A DNA stretch of 64,000 bases from Dichomitus squalens LYAD-421 SS1 (Eukaryota > Basidiomycota > Agaricomycetes > Polyporales > Polyporaceae): assembly GCF_000275845.1 (NCBI RefSeq), contig NW_006766892.1:772736-836735 (forward strand), written 5' to 3'. The notes below the pieces were generated by a model. The model was not told the DNA's origin, ran no database searches, and saw only the letters and a list, made by a program, of their open reading frames with translations. Below are positions 14,878 to 27,117 of this stretch, piece by piece. The position numbers and the translations under genes were made by a program. Numbering within the stretch: the stretch's first letter is position 1; the number at the start of each line of letters is the position of its first letter.

Positions 14878-17800
14878 TCATGTCTTCCGGCTCAAGCTCA
14901 GCGTCCTCCTCACCTTCGACTGTATCTGCGTCGTAGGCCCGGTCGGGCTCCCGGGCGGCTGTGGGCCCGGGACGACGTTGTTCGCCAGCCCGCTCTGGAT
15001 CCGGGCCTTCGGGTTGAGCGGCGAGAGCATCCCGCCCGTACGCGACGGCGGTCGGATCGGACCGTCTCCAGTGACCTTGCGACGACCGGGCGGCACATGC
15101 GGTGCAGGCCCGGCACCAGAGCCCGAGGGCGGCGTCGGCGGCTTCGCGCTCTCCGCGTATGGGTACGCGCTGAAGGACGTGGTGTCGGTCCCGAGGGCCT
15201 GTCTCCGCGCCTTCTCGTGTCTGACCTGGACGGCGCGGAAGTGCTGCAGGAGCTCCTGCCATTTGATGTCTTCTCGGCCGAGCTTCGAACGCGTCGAAGA
15301 CAGGTTGCCGACCGTTCTGAAGTAGAATGAAGGTGAGATGAGCACTACGTACAGTACGCGAAGTGTGCTCGGTACGTACGACTTGGGCGCGATGTGGAGG
15401 AAGCCTGCGGAGTTGACGGCATTCAGGCGGTTGCGGAGGGAGAGGAATGCAGAACTTTGAGGTAGCAGCATGAGAAGCCCGTAAAGGCACTTGAAAAGGT
15501 GTGGGTATTTCTCGGGCTCCAGCAGCTGTAGACGCAAATCTAGGAATGTTGTTAGCACGCAGACTATGAAGATCACAGAGAGGGCTGATCATACAAGTGA
15601 AGACCGGTGACTCAATCAGCTGTACAAGCTTGTCGACTTGAACCAACAGCTGCACGGTGATCTCGAGGTCGGCACTGACATGATTCATGAATGAGCGGTC
15701 ATCACACAATGTACGATATGGAGAAGAATTTACGTACAAGATATAAAGAAGATTTGAGGCGTGCTCATAGGCTTGGGCGAGGAGACACAGTGAAAAGACA
15801 GCGACGGCATTATGACACCATGATCGATATAACGTCGTGAAGAGCGCTTGGCCATCTGCCTGTTCATTTCGTCAGTAGCGAGACAACCGGAAGCTGCACT
15901 CGACCTAACTCGTGTCTCCAGACTCTTCAGCCTCCTGCGGAAGTCCGCCAGCTCGGGTGACGTGATCAGGATCATATTGAGCTTCTGCACCATGACGCTC
16001 GCAAACTCGAGATCTTCCTCCTTCTCAAGGATCTCGGCAAATGTCCTGTATATCCGCTCGGTGTTGAGGTTGAGACATAGTTGTCGAATGATCAGACTGC
16101 CTCTTGAGTCCAATAGGCCTCGGTCTGTGCTGAACAGCTCCAAGAGGTTATTCATGAATAACTTAAAGTAACCCTCCTCCGAACTCGACGAGATCTGCGC
16201 AAGCAGCTGCAGATCATGCTTGATGACCTAGACACGCCCACCATCAGCTCCGCACCCACTCCAATAGGTCAGGTCCTTACCTCTTCCGACGAGTCTGACA
16301 GCGTCTTCAACAGCGCCGGGAACGTCCCATCGTCCATCGCCAAGATCTTCTTCGGGGCCTTTTGGTGCAGCATGATCAGCCACTTGAGCGCCGCGACTCG
16401 CGTCTCCTCATGCTCGCTCAAGAACTGGATCGTCAGCGCGTTCACCGTCGCCTGGTAGTCGATCTGGTCCCGCTCTTGCAGCATCGACGACTCGGGCGAC
16501 TGCTGTGTCTGCAGCACGCTGATCGCCGACACTGGCGACTCCGGCCTGCTGTTCTGCACCTGTGCCTGGGAGGCGTTCTCGATGGGTTGGTTGACAGCGC
16601 GAGGAGGCGTCTCAGAGGACACCGTAGCGGAACGACTCTTGATCTGCGTCGTCAGCCCGGAGGGCGGGGCGCGGTCGACTACTGTTTGGGGCGCAACTTC
16701 TGGAGGCGACTCGGGCGAGCTGATGTCCCGGCTCGACCCTGAGTCTCTGGTGGCTGCCCCTGTGGGCTGTCTCGTCGGTACTAGCGTTGGAGGTGTAGGG
16801 GTCGGGGAGGAAGGGATAGCGACGGAGGCATTGGACGACCTGTCTGTCCCTTGGGTCTGCTGACGACCGGGGACAGGTTCCGGAGGGACAGGGAGGGATT
16901 GAATGACGTTCAGGAGGGCTTGATTCGTTCGCGTTGCAGCGGATTGGATCATGGGAACGTCGTGGGCAAGGTTCGGAAGGATAGCGAGGATGAGTCGAGG
17001 GGTGAACGGTATCATGACATCCTGGTTGATGCTCAGAAACTCGCATAGCCATCGGAGAGCAGTGGATTGCTGAATCTCGTCGTCTGTATGTCAATTCAAC
17101 AGCTGCTCGAAGTATACGGCGAAGGCTCACTTACGTTGATCATCCAACTGTGCAAGGAGAATCTCTACGATGGCAGCATAGTCAATCCTAACACCTTGCC
17201 CAGGTACCCAAGCTGCGGAGCGTAGTTAGGACAGGAAGGTTCTTGAGCTGAATAATGATCCTTACCACCGGTATCCCGGAGCTCTTGCTCCTCTGGCTTC
17301 TCATCTGGTGTCTCAAGATCATTGTCGAACACGTCATCATTCTCAGAGATGAAAGGCGCGCGCTCAGGGTGTTCCATAGTTATATCCGGAAGCTTTTCTT
17401 TCTCGGCTTCAATACGTCGGGATGCTTCCGTTATGGTAGCTTCTCTCTTCGCCTTGAGCTGGTCTTCATGGCGCTTCTGGACAACCGTGACTTCCTTGAT
17501 CTCCCGGAGGAAGTCGGCAAGCAAACTTTCAGTCGCTACTCTGACATCGTCTGTGGGGTCGGAGAGGTACTTCCTGTGCTGTGGTCAATCGCAGCGCAGA
17601 TTGACCGAGATGTATACGCACAGAAGTCCGTCCAGAAACTCCGGAAGGTAGGTAATAAGCTCCAGCTCTGGTACAGAGTCTAGAACGGTGATCCACGAGA
17701 CAAGGTAACTTCGCGTGAATGGACTGAGGACGTAGATCCTGTCGGAAAGCAAGGGGATGAAGTGCGGGAGGGAGAAAGCCTTTCGTGCCCTCGAGATATC

Positions 17801-18552
17801 CGCGCCATTGGCAACGTCGTCCGGATGGGGCACCAGGATACCATTCGCCTCATCCGCTCGTCTTCTGACGGCCTCCGTCTCCGGATACTGGGGAATGTAC
17901 ACCGAAGCGGTCTCCGCAACAATGTCCTTCAGGAGACGGTCCAGCAACTCCGCGCCATTCTTGACAGACAGCTCCGAATCTGCGGCAAGCTGGTATGGAT
18001 TTGTATCTTGAGCGTGGACTTCTAGACGTGAAGACGCACCTTGCTGAGCGCGTCAAAGATGGGGTTGAAGTAAACCAATATCTCGCCCTTTGACACTTTC
18101 GCGATGTTATACAGACACTCCGCCGAGAAATACCGGACGCGGTTCTCGGGATCCGTGAAGCATACAAGCAGTGGTTCCACGAATTTCTCCATGTACGGCG
18201 CGATATCGACCCCAAGGGCGATGGCTGTGCCCGCAAGACCAATGAGACCGCCATTTCGGACGTGCAACGGATTTGAGGGGTTGCTAAACATCTCTACGAG
18301 CTGGTCCACAATCTGGCTGATGCGGCGCTGGTCTCCCTGTTGGTGGCTTTCGCGTATCTGCCTGTACGATCACAGTTTGCATGCGCAAAGTGGATTGGAC
18401 GCCAAGAGTAGCCACGCACTTTTCAAGCTCCAGCGCCGCCGCCTTCCGCTTCTCGTACATCTTGTCTACGAGCTGTTTCGAAATGCCTGAGTCTGGAGGA
18501 CATTTCAGCGCTCGATGGCGGGTGGTTCTCGACAAGGACGCTACGCACCCAT
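14878..18552 (-). CDS. VAC14: Vacuole morphology protein VAC14
   Basis: Scaffold of the Fab1/PIKfyve-Fig4 complex that makes PI(3,5)P2 on the vacuole membrane; built of HEAT repeats. Diagnostic text: SGISKQLVDKMYEKRKAAAL near the start, LIGLAGTAIALGVDIAPYME, VRYFSAECLYNIAKVSKGEI and ETASVYIPQYPETEA. The C-terminal exons give LLEPEKYPHLFKCLYGLLML and REDIKWQELLQHFRAVQ. The tail is Pro/Ser/Gly-rich and ends TLSLSRKT. A Ser/Thr/Pro-rich disordered insert lies at about 16900-16450. The start was chosen as a 4-nt exon ATGG at 18552-18549, followed by a 56-base GTGCGT..CAG intron to 18492; this produces MDSGISKQLVDKMYEKRK, as in homologues. An unspliced start near 18559 would add an unrelated leader. 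About ten or more introns. Confidence 0.92.
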
Positions 18553-18765
18553 TTCGCATAAGTACTCTCGTCCAAGTGATTCGTATCAGGGGTCGTTCCA
18601 GGAGTGGCGAGCCGCTGCCCATGCAGGCAGAGTTCAGGAGGAGAGGTGGTGGTGGCCAGCGCGCGACTTGGCCTGCGCCTCAACGCACGCGGACGCGTCA
18701 GGCTCGGCGCCTGTGCTACAACGGCCCTTTCTTCCACTTTCTCCATCCTCCGACTCATAAACACA

Positions 18766-19732
18766 ATGGACAGCGACCACGAAGCCTACGTCCTCCTCCT
18801 TTTGTCCGACAGTAATCTCCCTACTGGCTCCTTTGTAGCATCCGCAGGACTGGAATCATACGTCACCCACGGCTTCTTCACCGATCTCTCCGCATCGAGC
18901 CCATCGCGGCCGGACAAGATGGACTACACTGTAAACTTCTTACGCGACAGCCTCTCGACATATGCGCGCTCTGCGCTTCCGTTTGTTCTTGATACGCATC
19001 GCACCATTGAGGAGTACCTACAGGATCAAACTGAGCATACTGCAAGCGACCTTGACCCTGTTCTGAGTCGCGTCCGGGAGCTAGACGAACTTTACGAAAC
19101 TATGACGCTCAACCATATCACCCGTCGTGCTTCGAAATCGCAAGGGGTCGCGCTCTTAACCCTCTTCTCGAAGGGTTTCTCGAAACCGCGACTATCACGG
19201 CATCTGAGCGTGTCTAGCGACTCTGGCCTCCTTGACTTGGAGACCCGCGCTACAACCCTAGTGGATCGCCTGAAGCTCCTTGTTCGGAGAGAGGAAACGC
19301 ATGGGCACCTTCCGATCTGCTGGGGCGTCCTTACCGCGACCTTGCGGTTATCTCCTGGTGCGAATACTCCTCATCCTATAGCGATACTGTCTTATATTGG
19401 TATGTCTTCCTGTGCATGTTCGCACTACAGAACGAAGCCAGTATCTGCATATGTTCTTGCAGTCCCGCAGCCTGCTCTCCTCGTCTGTTCGTCTGAACAC
19501 GATTGGCCCGTACGGAGCCCAGCAATTGCTCCTGCACACCGTTCGTCCACTCGTAGACGCGGAGATGTCCCGCTGTAAAGACCTCACGACAGGCCTCCTA
19601 GCTTCGTCCCAAAACGCAGAGCAAGATGGTCTCGACGACGACGCGATCCGCGGACCCACGATGACCTGGCCGCTGGGCGAAATCCTTACGGCCCGCCACG
19701 ATCTGCAGCATTCGCGCATTTTCAACAGCTAG
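18766..19732 (+). CDS. ureF: Urease accessory protein UreF
   Basis: UreF acts with UreG and UreD/H to insert nickel into apo-urease, so it is needed for growth on urea. The ATG at 18766 opens MDSDHEAYVLLLLSDSNLPT, followed by GSFVASAGLESYVTHGFF, the family signature. The all-helical core continues with NHITRRASKSQGVALLTLFS. One intron (GTATGT..CAG, about 19400-19432) joins AILSYI to ERSQYLHMFLQSRSLLSSS, and RLNTIGPYGAQQLLLHTVRP is the conserved C-terminal part. It ends at TAG 19730-19732. It is divergent from VAC14 across about 210 bases and converges on eIF3f with only 91 bases between the stops. No urease structural gene lies in the window. Confidence 0.93.
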
Positions 19733-19823
19733 GCAGTATACACGCGCGCGTCCGCTATGGATACACTCTCGGCACATACTACATACCCGCAGTAGAGGAT
19801 ACAACAAGAACTTGCCCCGACGA

Positions 19824-21041
19824 CTACGATGCCTTGACTAGGGCCAGGCGCGCCGACACCTCCGCTTGTGACCGTACGAGGTTCGCCAAGTACGATACAG
19901 TGAGGGTATCCTGTTGGGGTCAAGCCGCGTAAGCTGGGTTCCACCGCGAATGGTCAAGTGGGATAGGAAACGTACCTGGAGGTGGGAGTTGAACTCTCCC
20001 CTTTCGAGATCCTCGGTGCTGGGCCCGAGCGCGTCCATGAGGTAGCGGCCGATTGCGGCGTCGCCCTTGACCTCACCGGAGAGGACGGACTGGACATAGG
20101 AAAGGACGCGGTCGAGCATCTCGTATACGGAGACGAGAGAGCGCTCGAGCAGCTCGAGGTCGCTAGAGGGGTTGGTGAAGGTAGCGTTGACAGAGTCGGA
20201 GAGGTTAGAGGTAAGGAGGTCAACTGAGAATGTACAACTTGATCAAACCAACTGAGGAAGGAATATTATGGATGAGACGTACGGCCACTGCGCTCGGCAT
20301 CGTTGAACCTCAATTCACAAGGGATAGGTACGAATACGCAGTTTTCGGGTTTAGGGTTCACACCCACTGGTGATCTGCAAGGATCATTTCTGTCAGTCCT
20401 GTTTCAGCGTAAAAGCAAAGCAATTTAGACTCACCCGACATATGCCTGGACACCTGCCTTCTGGCCCTCCTCGACACCAGTGTTCAACGCTAGGTGGATT
20501 GCTTGGTGTGGTGCTGTTTCTTGGGAGTAGAAGTTTTGGATGAGGGCAGAGTAGGTGTTCAGGTTTGACCCGGTCGAGTACCTGTTCAAATGCATGAAGA
20601 TACGAACATCTCCATACAAATAATCATGGACCAGCGCACCATCCTACAATGACCTCCTTCGGGTTAACCTTGTGATGGAGATCGTACATCGTGCGGTGGT
20701 ACTCCATGTCCACTGCAACCTGCACCTCCGTCTCGCTATGGAGAACGGCAAACGCGGAGCGAACCTCCACCTCGCCGTTATCCGAGCGCGTTCCTAACAG
20801 GGTCCCAATCACGCGTTCTTGCGCATCTGTTCTGCGGAGGTAGTGGTCCAAGATCGAGAAGAGGGCTACGGGGTGGACCGTAACGGACGTAGGAGGGCGT
20901 CTGGACATGAGACGCATTCAAGTGATTAGCACATGCTCTTGGTTTCGGATTCGACCAATATCGGACGTACCCTGGCGTAGATATGAAGCCAGGCGCAGTG
21001 TTTTGGATGAATACCGCAGATGACGGGGGCCCGAGAGGCAT
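19824..21041 (-). CDS. EIF3F: Translation initiation factor eIF3 subunit F
   Basis: Non-catalytic MPN-domain subunit of eIF3. The ATG at 21039-21041 reads [19 protein letters not shown]. The next exon holds [20 protein letters not shown] and [20 protein letters not shown], the N-terminal MPN segment. It continues to KEVIVGW, then [20 protein letters not shown], where a catalytic JAMM metalloprotease would have its H-x-H-P motif; this motif is absent, as expected for eIF3f. Later exons give [20 protein letters not shown] and the C-terminal helices [20 protein letters not shown]. The last exon reads [18 protein letters not shown] and ends at TAG 19824-19826. Divergent from TOM7 across 146 bases. 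Confidence 0.94.
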
Positions 21042-21187
21042 TTTGACAGACAGATGTAAGAAAGCTGAGGACAAGCGGGACGGAGTCTTCATAAATTAAG
21101 CGCCCATGCGGGCCAAAAAGTAGTCGGCAACGCCCGGGCGTCGCACTCTACACCTTCCTCCACGTCGGTCACAATCCACATCCCAAA

Positions 21188-21523
21188 ATGCCCTCAGAAG
21201 AGACAAAAGTGCGCCCTTCATGTTCAGATATGTTGTCATGTGTATCATAAACCTTGAACTACAGGAGAGAATCATCAAGGCCGTTGACCTGGCACGCGTA
21301 CGTTGTCCTTGAGCAGGCACCCACTCCCATGTCATCGGCGTTCCTCACCATGTCACTGCACACGCAGATTGTTGTCCACTATGGCTGGATTCCGTTCATT
21401 ATCTACGTTGGCTACACGAGGAGCAATCCCCAGCCGTCGCTGATCAAGTGAGTTCCTTTATTTTCTTGCCATGTTGTCAGGCTGCCGACCTCCTTCTGCA
21501 GGCTTATCAGCCCACTTGCATAA
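21188..21523 (+). CDS. TOM7: Mitochondrial import receptor subunit TOM7
   Basis: Small outer-membrane subunit of the TOM translocase, which modulates assembly of the complex. The gene is easily missed because it is split into four small exons: 21188-21208 (MPSEETK), 21265-21297 (ERIIKAVDLAR), 21368-21447 (IVVHYGWIPFIIYVGYTRSN then PQPSLI) and 21502-21523 (KLISPLA, stop TAA). All three introns are GT..AG, and the exons total 156 nt, giving 51 residues. The HYGWIPFIIYVGYTRSNP block is the near-invariant TOM7 signature with its single membrane segment, and the ending LISPLA is also typical. The ATG is the first in frame and gives the expected family length. Confidence 0.95.
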
Positions 21524-21912
21524 TCACGCCCGTATACTTGTATACTTAGTACGCACGACACCTTAATTCGAGCTCCATTCATTGTTAGACTGCCAATATG
21601 CTGTGTCTCTTCGTTGTGGCCGGTCCCCGCTTAGGTGAGTACTATGATATGCGTTCGTCCGTCTACGATGATATACGTCGTGGTGGCGTCATTGCGACGC
21701 TCCGAACCCTCTTCGCCCTGTAACCTCTCTCTAGGAATGGTTTCTGGGTGATGTTGATGTGAGGACATGACAAGGCCAGATCTGAACCTTCATCTCTTTC
21801 CCAAAAGCGCCAGACAAGAATGCTCATAACAACTTCACAGCAGGATATCAATACATCCACAACAAGAAGACAACAGTAAGAAAGCCGCGGAATTAGTCTT
21901 CTCTAGAACAGT
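21524..21912. other. Convergent 3' region, TOM7 / RING ligase
   Basis: 389 bases between converging genes. It is AT-richer than its surroundings and holds no coding sequence I can support. 3' UTRs of both genes are expected here. Confidence 0.4.
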
Positions 21913-23603
21913 CTATAGGTACACCCTTCTCAGATCAGCCGCTCCTGTGATTCTCTTGCAGATGGGACATAGCTTGGTCGACCCAAGGCAACGCAGCCAA
22001 CATTCGCGGCAGCAGGTATGCCAGCACCCAGTCGAGACGGTGGGTTCAGAATATGGATCCAAGCAAATACGGCACAGCAAGGACGTCGAAGACGACACTT
22101 TCGTGGACTCCTACGTAGGGGTCAGGTCTAGTCGAAGGACATAGTAGAGGACCGCACGCTCACCAAGAGTTTGACCTTATTCTCCAAGGCCCTAACCATA
22201 GCAGAGCGGTCGCCACTTCTTCGCGCAAGTTCCACCGCAAGGTCGACTTGTTCCGCGTCGCCCACTCCCATCACTTCGTCCATCATTCGCTTCGCATCTT
22301 CCACTTGCTGACGGACGACTTTCCCCTCGGCAACGAGATCTTTCAGAGACTTTCCCTTCCTGGGGTCCCTCTCTGGTACAACAGCCTCAGTGCCTCCTGA
22401 AGCCACCGCCCCGTCGACATCGACGTCAGCCTCAGTGCCTGCATCCGACTGTGCTCCGCTAACTTCAGCAGGATCCACTGATGGTGCAAGCACGTCGTGT
22501 TCGGTGAACTGGGGCGCGCCAAATAGGACTTCGTCCTCGCCATCCACGTCGATATCCTCGTCAACATCCTGGTCGTTACGGTTGCGTATGTCGAACCCAG
22601 TACCTGCGTAGCGGCCAACAATTCGGTTCGCGTCCTAACTGCAATTGTAGATCGCGTACCTTGAAAACTTGCTCCTTCCATGACCCCATAGTGCCCATCG
22701 TCACCATCAATATCAATGTCCCCATCCAACTCTGCGTCTGCGCTGCCTTTCCTCTCTCTAGCCTGTCCCCGCCTCCGCTCCTCCTCCTCGGTCGTCAACC
22801 TCAGGAACGCCAGACACGAGTCCACATGCGCCTCCACCACGTCCACGTCTCCCTTCACGAACTTCGCGCACACCGGACAGACCTGCCCCTCGCCCTCCCC
22901 GTCCGCCCCGCGCTGCCTCGTGCCCCACCAACGATTGTCCTCGTCCTCCCTCGTGAGCTCGCGCAGCTTCGCATGCCGCTGCTTCCGATGCTTCTTCAGC
23001 ATGCGCAGCGTCTTCATCGTCTGCTCCAATATCGCCTCCGAGGTCGAAGAGGATCCCGGCTTGAGGCTCTGGCGCGCCTTCAATGCAGAACGTCGTGTCC
23101 GGGCACTCGAGCTGCGTCCGGCCATCCAGTTGGAACGCGTTATTCACGGACGCATAGAAGTAGCATGTACGCACCTGTCCTCAGGCTCAGCCTCGCCCAA
23201 TACTTCCGTAGACCCAACGGACCGTATTATTTCCTCCAATCTCTCGGTCTCTAAATTTGCATGCTTGCCTAGCAACCTGAGGGGAATAGCTTCGTCACAC
23301 ACTGGGCATCTGCGTGTCTCTGCGCGTTTAGCTAGATGGCAGGCACGTTCAGTCTGCCTGAACTCCATAAATGTGATGTAAGTTCCAAGACCTACGCTTC
23401 TTCACCGGCACTGCGGGTTGTTTCTCGCGGGTTCGTGTAGACTGCGGAGCGTCGGTAGCATCGGGGGACGATGAATCGCTCGTTTGTTCTTCCTCGCTCA
23501 ATGTATCCTCCACGGCCCGTTTCTTCCCCCTGGCCAGTCCAGTGAGCAGCACAACTTGACGCTTCCGAACAAAAACGCACTTCGAAGCTCGGCGAACAGA
23601 CAT
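21913..23603 (-). CDS. RNF220-like RING E3 ubiquitin ligase
   Basis: Predicted nuclear E3 ubiquitin ligase. The ATG at 23601-23603 begins MSVRRASKCVFVRKRQVVLL, followed by an acidic/Ser-rich stretch. A 52-base phase-0 intron leads to TERACHLAKRAETRRCPVCD, a first zinc-binding motif (CPVC..H). The next exon carries QVCPVCAKFVKGDVDVVEAH then VDSCLAFL, a C2HC finger. A 56-base intron joins FQ to GTGFDIRNRNDQDVDEDIDV. The last exon is a C-terminal RING, SLLCRICLDPYSEPTVSTGC then WHTCCRECWLRCLGSTKLCP and ICKRITGAADLRRVYL, ending at the extreme C-terminus. This RING and its terminal DLRRxYL match the animal RNF220 family pattern as I know it. The substrate is unknown. Confidence 0.82.
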
Positions 23604-23970
23604 ACTGTCCAAATAAACCCGTAGAATATTTTGGGTGACAATACAGCTCTCCCAGAGATTGTGAGCGGTTGCCGAGAACGTCGTAGACTGGATGGATTGA
23701 CCTCCGCTCTTCTGGATGTCGGGCGCGCACCCCGCTAACTGACGCGCTCGTCATGTGACTATCATTCTCCGATGTAATCGGACACACAATGGGTTTCAGT
23801 AGGAGCTCGAAGTAACGATGATATTCACGCGGAGAACTCCTTTTCCAAGTATCATAATACAGCTTGCATATCTTCTGGTTCTCATACGGAGTACAGCTAG
23901 AGACGGCACTGGCTAGCCCTCAAAATCCCGTATTTCAGCATGAGTGGCGCCGTTCAAAGACGCATCCGTC
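23604..23970. other. Intergenic: RING ligase 5' flank, GMC gene 3' flank
   Basis: 367 bases between two minus-strand genes. It should contain the ligase promoter and the 3' UTR of the oxidoreductase. No other signal seen. Confidence 0.4.
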
Positions 23971-26900
23971 TCACAGCTTGCCCTTGATGATGTCCGCAGC
24001 TGGCAATGAAAGTTAGCCTCGTGTTGGGGTTGTGAAAATGAAGACATACCTTGCTCGGCGATAGCGTACACAGTAGCTGAAGAACAACAAATTGTCAGTC
24101 TTCTAGCACATCACCATGATATTCCGTTTACTCGCCTTGAGGATGAGCAGCTACGTGCAGAGGAAGCACTGAAAGATCGGCTATCCTGAGGTTCTTCGTG
24201 CCATAGACCTGATGGCGTATGAGCGCCGTCTGAAGATAACCTCCCTAGACCAACATACCTGGAGTTTAGGATCGACCACCCCGCCATTGGCCTTCGGTAG
24301 CATCGAACAAGAGCTCGCAGTGTCTGCAGAATGTCCATTAGCGAACGCAAGACAACAGGGACATGATGAGCTACATACGCCATGTGGTCGACATGATCTT
24401 CTTGATCCAGTCTGCACGACTATTCATGATCATCTGAACTAGCTTAGGTATTGACACTACAACTTACCGACGATCTGCTCATCGGTCTGTACATCGGGCC
24501 CAGGATTGAGCTCTTTGGCTATGAAGACGTCAGTGTCAGTCCCGTCGAGGTTTATTGATCACGCATAACGCACCCGTCATCTCCTTCAGCGGCGAGATTT
24601 CGCGAAGACGCCTCGTGAACTTGACCATCTCGACCCATACTTGCAGATCTTTGCGGAAGCTCCTCAGCAAGTTGTCCTGCTCACATAAGGAGATGGACTG
24701 ACCAACTTCCTCATCGAAATAACGAGGGTCGAACGCAGGGTCGACGGACGGGTCCTTCGAGGTCGCGTGCTACAAGTACACATATATCAGTCTGTTTAGC
24801 CAAGGCAAAGACGAAGCAGACGCACAATGGTACCCCTCGAGAACGTATGGTTCATTGCCACGTAGAAGGAGACGTAGCGCTTGCCTTTCTCGGGAGGGTC
24901 TAGGTGATCATCACGTCAAGCGATGCGAAGACAAAACTTGACCGCGAGAGAGCTTACTGGGCGCTGAGTTGCATCCAGGGAAGCTGATGAATTCTTGACC
25001 AACGCCGTTCTTCAGGCGTTCAAGGGAGATCTTGTATTGCTCCAAAAGCCCAGGGGGATAGCTGTTGGCGTTCTTCGCGATCTTCTCTTCAGCATCCTTG
25101 ATGATCTCCCCCGCCCGAGGACTAATTTGATCAAGTCTAGCGAATGAAAATCCGATGATGCCAGTGGTGAAGAGACCAGTTCCCGCAGTGCTACGAGAGG
25201 GTCAATCGAAAAACAAGCATCGGAACATGAAGCAGAACATACTGTAGTTCCAGATGCTTCGCGGCAGTAGCCGGGTCCGCTAATAGATCCAGCGTGTCGA
25301 AGGGAACGTCATCCCGGAGTTCTACAGATTGGGGTCAGCACACCCCTTATTGACCAGACTCGATATGCGTACCAAAGCTGACACCAACAATCATATGTTC
25401 CTGAACGTTGGTTCCAACTCCTGGCAGGGCGACCTTGGTCGGGATCCCCAGGTTGCGAAGAATGTTTGGGTTGCCGATACCGGAAAGTTCCAGGATCTGT
25501 GGGGTCTTCAGAGTACTGGAGCGACTCGGCCGTGCGTGTTTAGATTACAATGCAGGACCTGATCATGTAAGCGTACTCACCCAGTGCTGAGGATGATCTC
25601 CTTATTGGCGTGGACAGCATAGGTCTCGCCGCCGTGATCAAACTCAACGGACTCGGCGGTAAACTCAGAATCATCCTCTGAAGCAGGAAGAACGCGGCGC
25701 ACGTGCGCAGCGACGAGTACAGTAAAGTTCGGCCGATCTTTGTTCGGAAGATAGAACGCCTAGAGAAGACATACCGAATATTACAAGATACACACGGACT
25801 GGCAAACAAGACTGGACACACCGTAGTCGCATAAGAGCGAGTATGCGTCTTAGGGTCATACGTACAGGGTGCAAAGTACGTCCCGTGAGTCTATGATCAA
25901 GCAAATCAAAATCCAACCTGTACCATACTCCGTCACGAGCCACTCACCTGCCCGTTCAGCTTCGATATGGCAATGCATATATTTTGTTCAATTTAACACC
26001 GCGAATGAAAACACACCATGAACGAACTCACAGGTCTGGGAGCGGGAGGGATGCCGGCGTTGATCAAAGTCTGCATGTGAAACCATCGTCAATGCTAATA
26101 CAGCATTCACGCACAAAATGCTTACCTCTTGCACCTTCAGCTCACCATCATCAATTGTGTACGGGTAAGCAATGGTGAGAGGACCTATCAAGCAGAGATG
26201 TGTCAATGAGGACAGAAACCTGCCCAATACATGAGCGCTTGCCCTCTGTTCCCAGGTTCCATGTGTCGAACTTGAGACCCTTGCTCAATTGAACATCCTT
26301 CGGCGGAGGAATGAAGCTACAATGCATATTTAGAAGCACCGTTGGCGTTAGAAGATTAGAGCACCCACCCCTCTGTACGGTGAATGAACTTCTCGTAGTT
26401 CTTCCAGTTCCAACCAGGGTTGCCGAGACGTTCGATATCTGTCGCCAGGTTTTGGGTACCACGCTCAGAGGATCTGACATTGAGACCCACCATCGATGTC
26501 TTCCGCTGGCGGCTTGATCCAGCACAAGAAGTTGATCGCCGAGCTTCCACCTAGCCCCTTGCCTCTGCGGCCAGTGTTATCAGGATTTCAACGGGACACA
26601 GAGCTGACTAACCTAGCCCAAGAATGAGCCGTGTCCCCGGTTGACTTCTGCTTCACCTGTCATCCCATGCATATGTCAACGCATTGACAGTCGTGAGTAC
26701 GAGACCGGGGCATACCGTGTGGTGGTCCCAGGCGTAGGCAGCCTTCCCAAAGTGGCTGCCGTACGAAGCAGGACGCACTGCATATAGTGAGCTTTATCGC
26801 CGTTATCGGGTGATGGGTGAACCCACAAATAGCCATATCGCCGATGTTAGCATTGCCCGCCTCCAAAAGGAGTACAGTAACGGCAGGGTCCTCAGATAGT

Positions 26901-27117
26901 CGCGCTGCGACGGTCAGTCCAGCGGTCTGTTCACAGATGAATCAGTCTACGTCTTGAAATAGTGAGAGATCATATGAGCGATGGATGCATACACCTCCAC
27001 CTATCAGATGCGAGCAGATGAATATAACGAGCTTCGGACGAGATGGACAGGCGGGAACATACCGCAAACGATGTAATCGAAGGACTTCCCCTTAACGTCG
27101 TCGATAGTTGCAGACAT
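23971..27117 (-). CDS. GMC-family FAD oxidoreductase (aryl/aliphatic alcohol oxidase-like, AA3)
   Basis: Flavoenzyme that would oxidise an alcohol or related substrate, giving H2O2 or reducing quinones. It is cut into many small exons (roughly 15-18). The ATG at 27117 starts MSATIDDVKGKSFDYIVCG, joined to GGTAGLTVAARLSEDPAVTV and LLLEAG, the FAD-binding beta-alpha-beta fold. After VRPASYGSHFGKAAYAWDHH, the GMC signature reads HSWARGKGLGGSSAINFLCW, then PAEDID-DIERLGNPGWNWKN. The middle has IIGLSGIGNPNILRNLGIP-like text around 25440-25500 and FYLPNKDRPNFTVLVAAHVR. The C-terminus holds both expected catalytic-site histidines, in STTWHTASSCSMLPKANGG and LPLHVAAHPQA, and ends AADIIKGKL. No signal peptide is visible, so an intracellular site is likely. 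The exact substrate is not deducible. Confidence 0.85.

Noticed and set aside
14858..15739. 293-codon minus-strand frame overlapping the VAC14 C-terminus
   Set aside because: Its frame crosses the VAC14 exons out of phase; the conserved VAC14 sequence is in the other frame.
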